Below, piece by piece: positions 62,358-64,000 of a stretch of DNA of 64,000 nucleotides; the stretch's first letter is position 1, and each line of letters opens with the position of its first letter. The DNA is from Billgrantia desiderata (lineage in GTDB: Bacteria > Pseudomonadota > Gammaproteobacteria > Pseudomonadales > Halomonadaceae). Made by a program: the position numbers and the translations under genes. The notes beneath the pieces are model-generated. The model was not told the origin of the DNA. It did no database searches and was given only the letters and a program-made list of their open reading frames with translations. The stretch lies in assembly GCA_011742915.1 (NCBI GenBank), contig JAAQTN010000003.1:1-64000 (forward strand), written 5' to 3'.

Positions 62358-63353
62358 ATGGAGCTCGTCTGCCCGGCCGGCAACCTGCCGGCCCTGAAGC
62401 GGGCGGTGGATGAAGGCGCCGATGCCGTCTACTTCGGCTTCCAGAACGCCACCAACGCCCGGCAGTTCGCCGGCTTGAATTTCACCGACAAGCGCGCCCG
62501 CGAAGGCATCGACTACGCCCATGCCCGCGGCAAGCGGGTGTTCTGCGCCATCAACACCTATCCGCAGCCCGACGGCTGGGCCCAGTGGACCCGCGCCGTG
62601 GACCAGGCCGCCGAACTCGGCGTCGACGCCCTGATCATGGCCGACATGGGCCTGCTCGACTATGCCGCCCGTCGCTACCCGGAGCTCCCCCGCCACCTCT
62701 CGGTGCAGGGCTCCGCCACCAGCCACGAGGCGCTGCGCTTCTACCACGACCAGTTCGGCATCAAGCGCGCCGTGCTGCCGCGGGTGCTCTCGATCACCCA
62801 GGTGCGCGACCTGGCCAAGCAGAGCCCGGTGGAGCTCGAGGTGTTCGCCTTCGGCAGCCTGTGCATCATGGCCGAGGGGCGCTGCTACCTGTCGTCGTAC
62901 CTCACCGGCGAGTCGCCCAATACCCGCGGGGTCTGCTCGCCGGCGGCCCACGTGCGCTGGGAGGAGACCCCGCAAGGACTCGAGTCGCGCCTCAACGGCG
63001 TACTGATCGACCGCTACGGCGACGGCGAGCGGGCCGGCTACCCGACCCTGTGCAAGGGGCGCTTCGAGGTCGGCGGCGAGACCTACCACGCCATCGAGGA
63101 GCCCACCAGCCTCAACACCCTGGAGCTGCTGCCGGAGCTGCGCGAGCTGGGCATCAGCGCGGTGAAGATCGAGGGCCGCCAGCGCAGCCCCGCCTACGTG
63201 TCGAAGGTCGCCGGCATCTGGCGCCAGGCGCTGGACCGCCTGGAGCGCGCGCCGGAGCGCTTCCACCCCGACCCCGCCTGGATGGCCGGCCTCGGCGAGG
63301 TCTCCGAGGGCGCCACCACCACCCTGGGCGCCTACGAACGCCGCTGGAAATAG
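62358..63353 (+). CDS. ubiU: U32-family UbiU, oxygen-independent ubiquinone hydroxylation
   Basis: 331-residue U32 'peptidase' family protein that with UbiV hydroxylates ubiquinone precursors without oxygen, using a 4Fe-4S cluster. Cluster cysteines are in GSLCIMAEGRCYLSSYL, TRGVCSPAAHVRW and TLCKG. ELVCPAGNLPALKRAVDEGA is the family N-terminus. GAGGAG precedes the start. It suits a cell that respires nitrate with a quinone pool. Confidence 0.92.
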   Translation: MELVCPAGNLPALKRAVDEGADAVYFGFQNATNARQFAGLNFTDKRAREGIDYAHARGKRVFCAINTYPQPDGWAQWTRAVDQAAELGVDALIMADMGLLDYAARRYPELPRHLSVQGSATSHEALRFYHDQFGIKRAVLPRVLSITQVRDLAKQSPVELEVFAFGSLCIMAEGRCYLSSYLTGESPNTRGVCSPAAHVRWEETPQGLESRLNGVLIDRYGDGERAGYPTLCKGRFEVGGETYHAIEEPTSLNTLELLPELRELGISAVKIEGRQRSPAYVSKVAGIWRQALDRLERAPERFHPDPAWMAGLGEVSEGATTTLGAYERRWK

Positions 63354-63361
63354 GAGGTTTC

Positions 63362-64000
63362 ATGTCATCCGATTCCCTGCAGCTCGCCCTGGGCCCGGTG
63401 CTGTTCTACTGGACCCGCGAGCGCTACGCCGACTTCTACCGCGAGGCCGCCGACTGGCCGGTGGAGATCGTCACCCTGGGCGAATCCGTCTGCTCGCGCC
63501 GCCGCGATATGAAGCTCGACGACTGGCTCGGCATCGGCCGCGAGCTGGCCCAGAGCGGCAAGCAGGTGGTGCTGGCGAGCCAGACCCTGATCGAGTCCGA
63601 GGCCGACCTGCGCGACCTGCGCAAGCTGTGCGACAACGGCGAGTTCATGGTCGAGGCCAACGACCAGAGCGCCCTGCAACGCCTGGCCGCCGCCGGCCTG
63701 CCCTTCGTTGCCGGGGCGGCGCTGAACCTCTACAACCCGGCTTCCATCGGCGTGATGGCGCGGGCCGGCATGCAGCGCTGGCAGGCGCCGGTGGAGATGT
63801 CGCGTGACGATCTCGCCCGGCTGCTCGCCGACTGCACCGCCGAGGGGCTCGATGCGCCCTGCGAGGTGTTCGCCTACGGTCACCTGCCGCTGGCCTGGTC
63901 GTCGCGCTGCTTCACCGCACGGCGCCACCAGAAGCCCAAGGACCGCTGCATGTTCGTGTGCCAGAAGTACCCCGAGGGCCTGGCACTGCGCTCCCAGGAA
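63362..64000 (+). CDS. ubiV: UbiV, partial at the window edge
   Basis: The frame is open from ATG 63362 (AGGAGG just upstream) to the last base, about 213 codons, so roughly the last quarter is cut off. The start reads MSSDSLQLALGPVLFYWTRE. Expected cluster cysteines are present: Cys44 in LGESVCSRRRDM, then SSRCFTARRHQKPKDRCMFVC. It partners UbiU, whose stop lies 8 bases upstream. Confidence 0.92.
   Translation, partial: MSSDSLQLALGPVLFYWTRERYADFYREAADWPVEIVTLGESVCSRRRDMKLDDWLGIGRELAQSGKQVVLASQTLIESEADLRDLRKLCDNGEFMVEANDQSALQRLAAAGLPFVAGAALNLYNPASIGVMARAGMQRWQAPVEMSRDDLARLLADCTAEGLDAPCEVFAYGHLPLAWSSRCFTARRHQKPKDRCMFVCQKYPEGLALRSQE

Noticed and set aside
1..64000. CRISPR arrays, tRNA or rRNA genes, prophage
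   Set aside because: No regularly spaced direct repeats, no cloverleaf-like intergenic sequence and no phage structural or integrase genes were seen. The intergenic gaps are short.

Overview
The window reads as chromosomal DNA of a GC-rich, salt-adapted, denitrifying gammaproteobacterium. A Halomonas/Billgrantia-type member of the Halomonadaceae is my best guess, from the acidic proteins, a betaine-type (BCCT) transporter, the GbdR-like regulator with soxBDAG-glyA, and a Pseudomonas-like nar/nir/nor gene order. The assignment is inference; no rRNA gene is present. No tRNA, rRNA, CRISPR array or complete insertion sequence was seen.

Left third (about 0-24 kb) is a catabolic island built around sarcosine. 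On the minus strand lie glyA, soxB, soxD, soxA and soxG (heterotetrameric sarcosine oxidase), followed after a terminator by a 3'-truncated purU at the window edge. A GbdR-like AraC regulator sits upstream. Next come N-carbamoylsarcosine amidase, an NCS1 permease and the two subunits of an ATP-dependent N-methylhydantoinase (HyuB, HyuA), with a divergent LysR regulator. Then follow an SSS symporter with a 40-residue membrane partner, a second LysR, a BCCT transporter, creatininase, creatinase and an unknown 103-residue protein. Together they encode two routes that meet at sarcosine: creatinine > creatine > sarcosine + urea, and N-methylhydantoin > N-carbamoylsarcosine > sarcosine. Sarcosine oxidase and GlyA then carry it to glycine, 5,10-methylene-THF and serine. 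Hydantoinase, creatininase and the small unknown gene are clearly lower in GC than their neighbours, so the island looks assembled by transfer.

The middle (24-44 kb) is respiratory nitrate reduction: narGHJI with a narK-like transporter upstream, a PpiC-type isomerase, molybdenum cofactor genes moaB, moeA and moaA, a Crp/Fnr regulator of DNR type and a DGC-domain protein. Divergently there are narX, narL, narK, usp and narK2. A perfect NarL 7-2-7 palindrome and an FNR-like box precede narK. A hicAB toxin-antitoxin pair sits at the end of this block.

The right third (45-64 kb) is nitric oxide and heme d1 metabolism. It has two unknown membrane proteins with norEF, then norCBQD, a small CMD-family protein, a SirB2-like protein and nnrS. 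The heme d1 set nirDLGHJEN is on the minus strand, with nirC-nirF divergent. No nirS is in the window. The right edge holds ubiU and a partial ubiV for oxygen-independent ubiquinone synthesis. Six FNR/DNR-type palindromes precede the norEF block, norC, nnrS, nirD, nirC and ubiU. They suggest one low-oxygen/NO regulon, probably under the Crp/Fnr protein encoded at 25560-26300.
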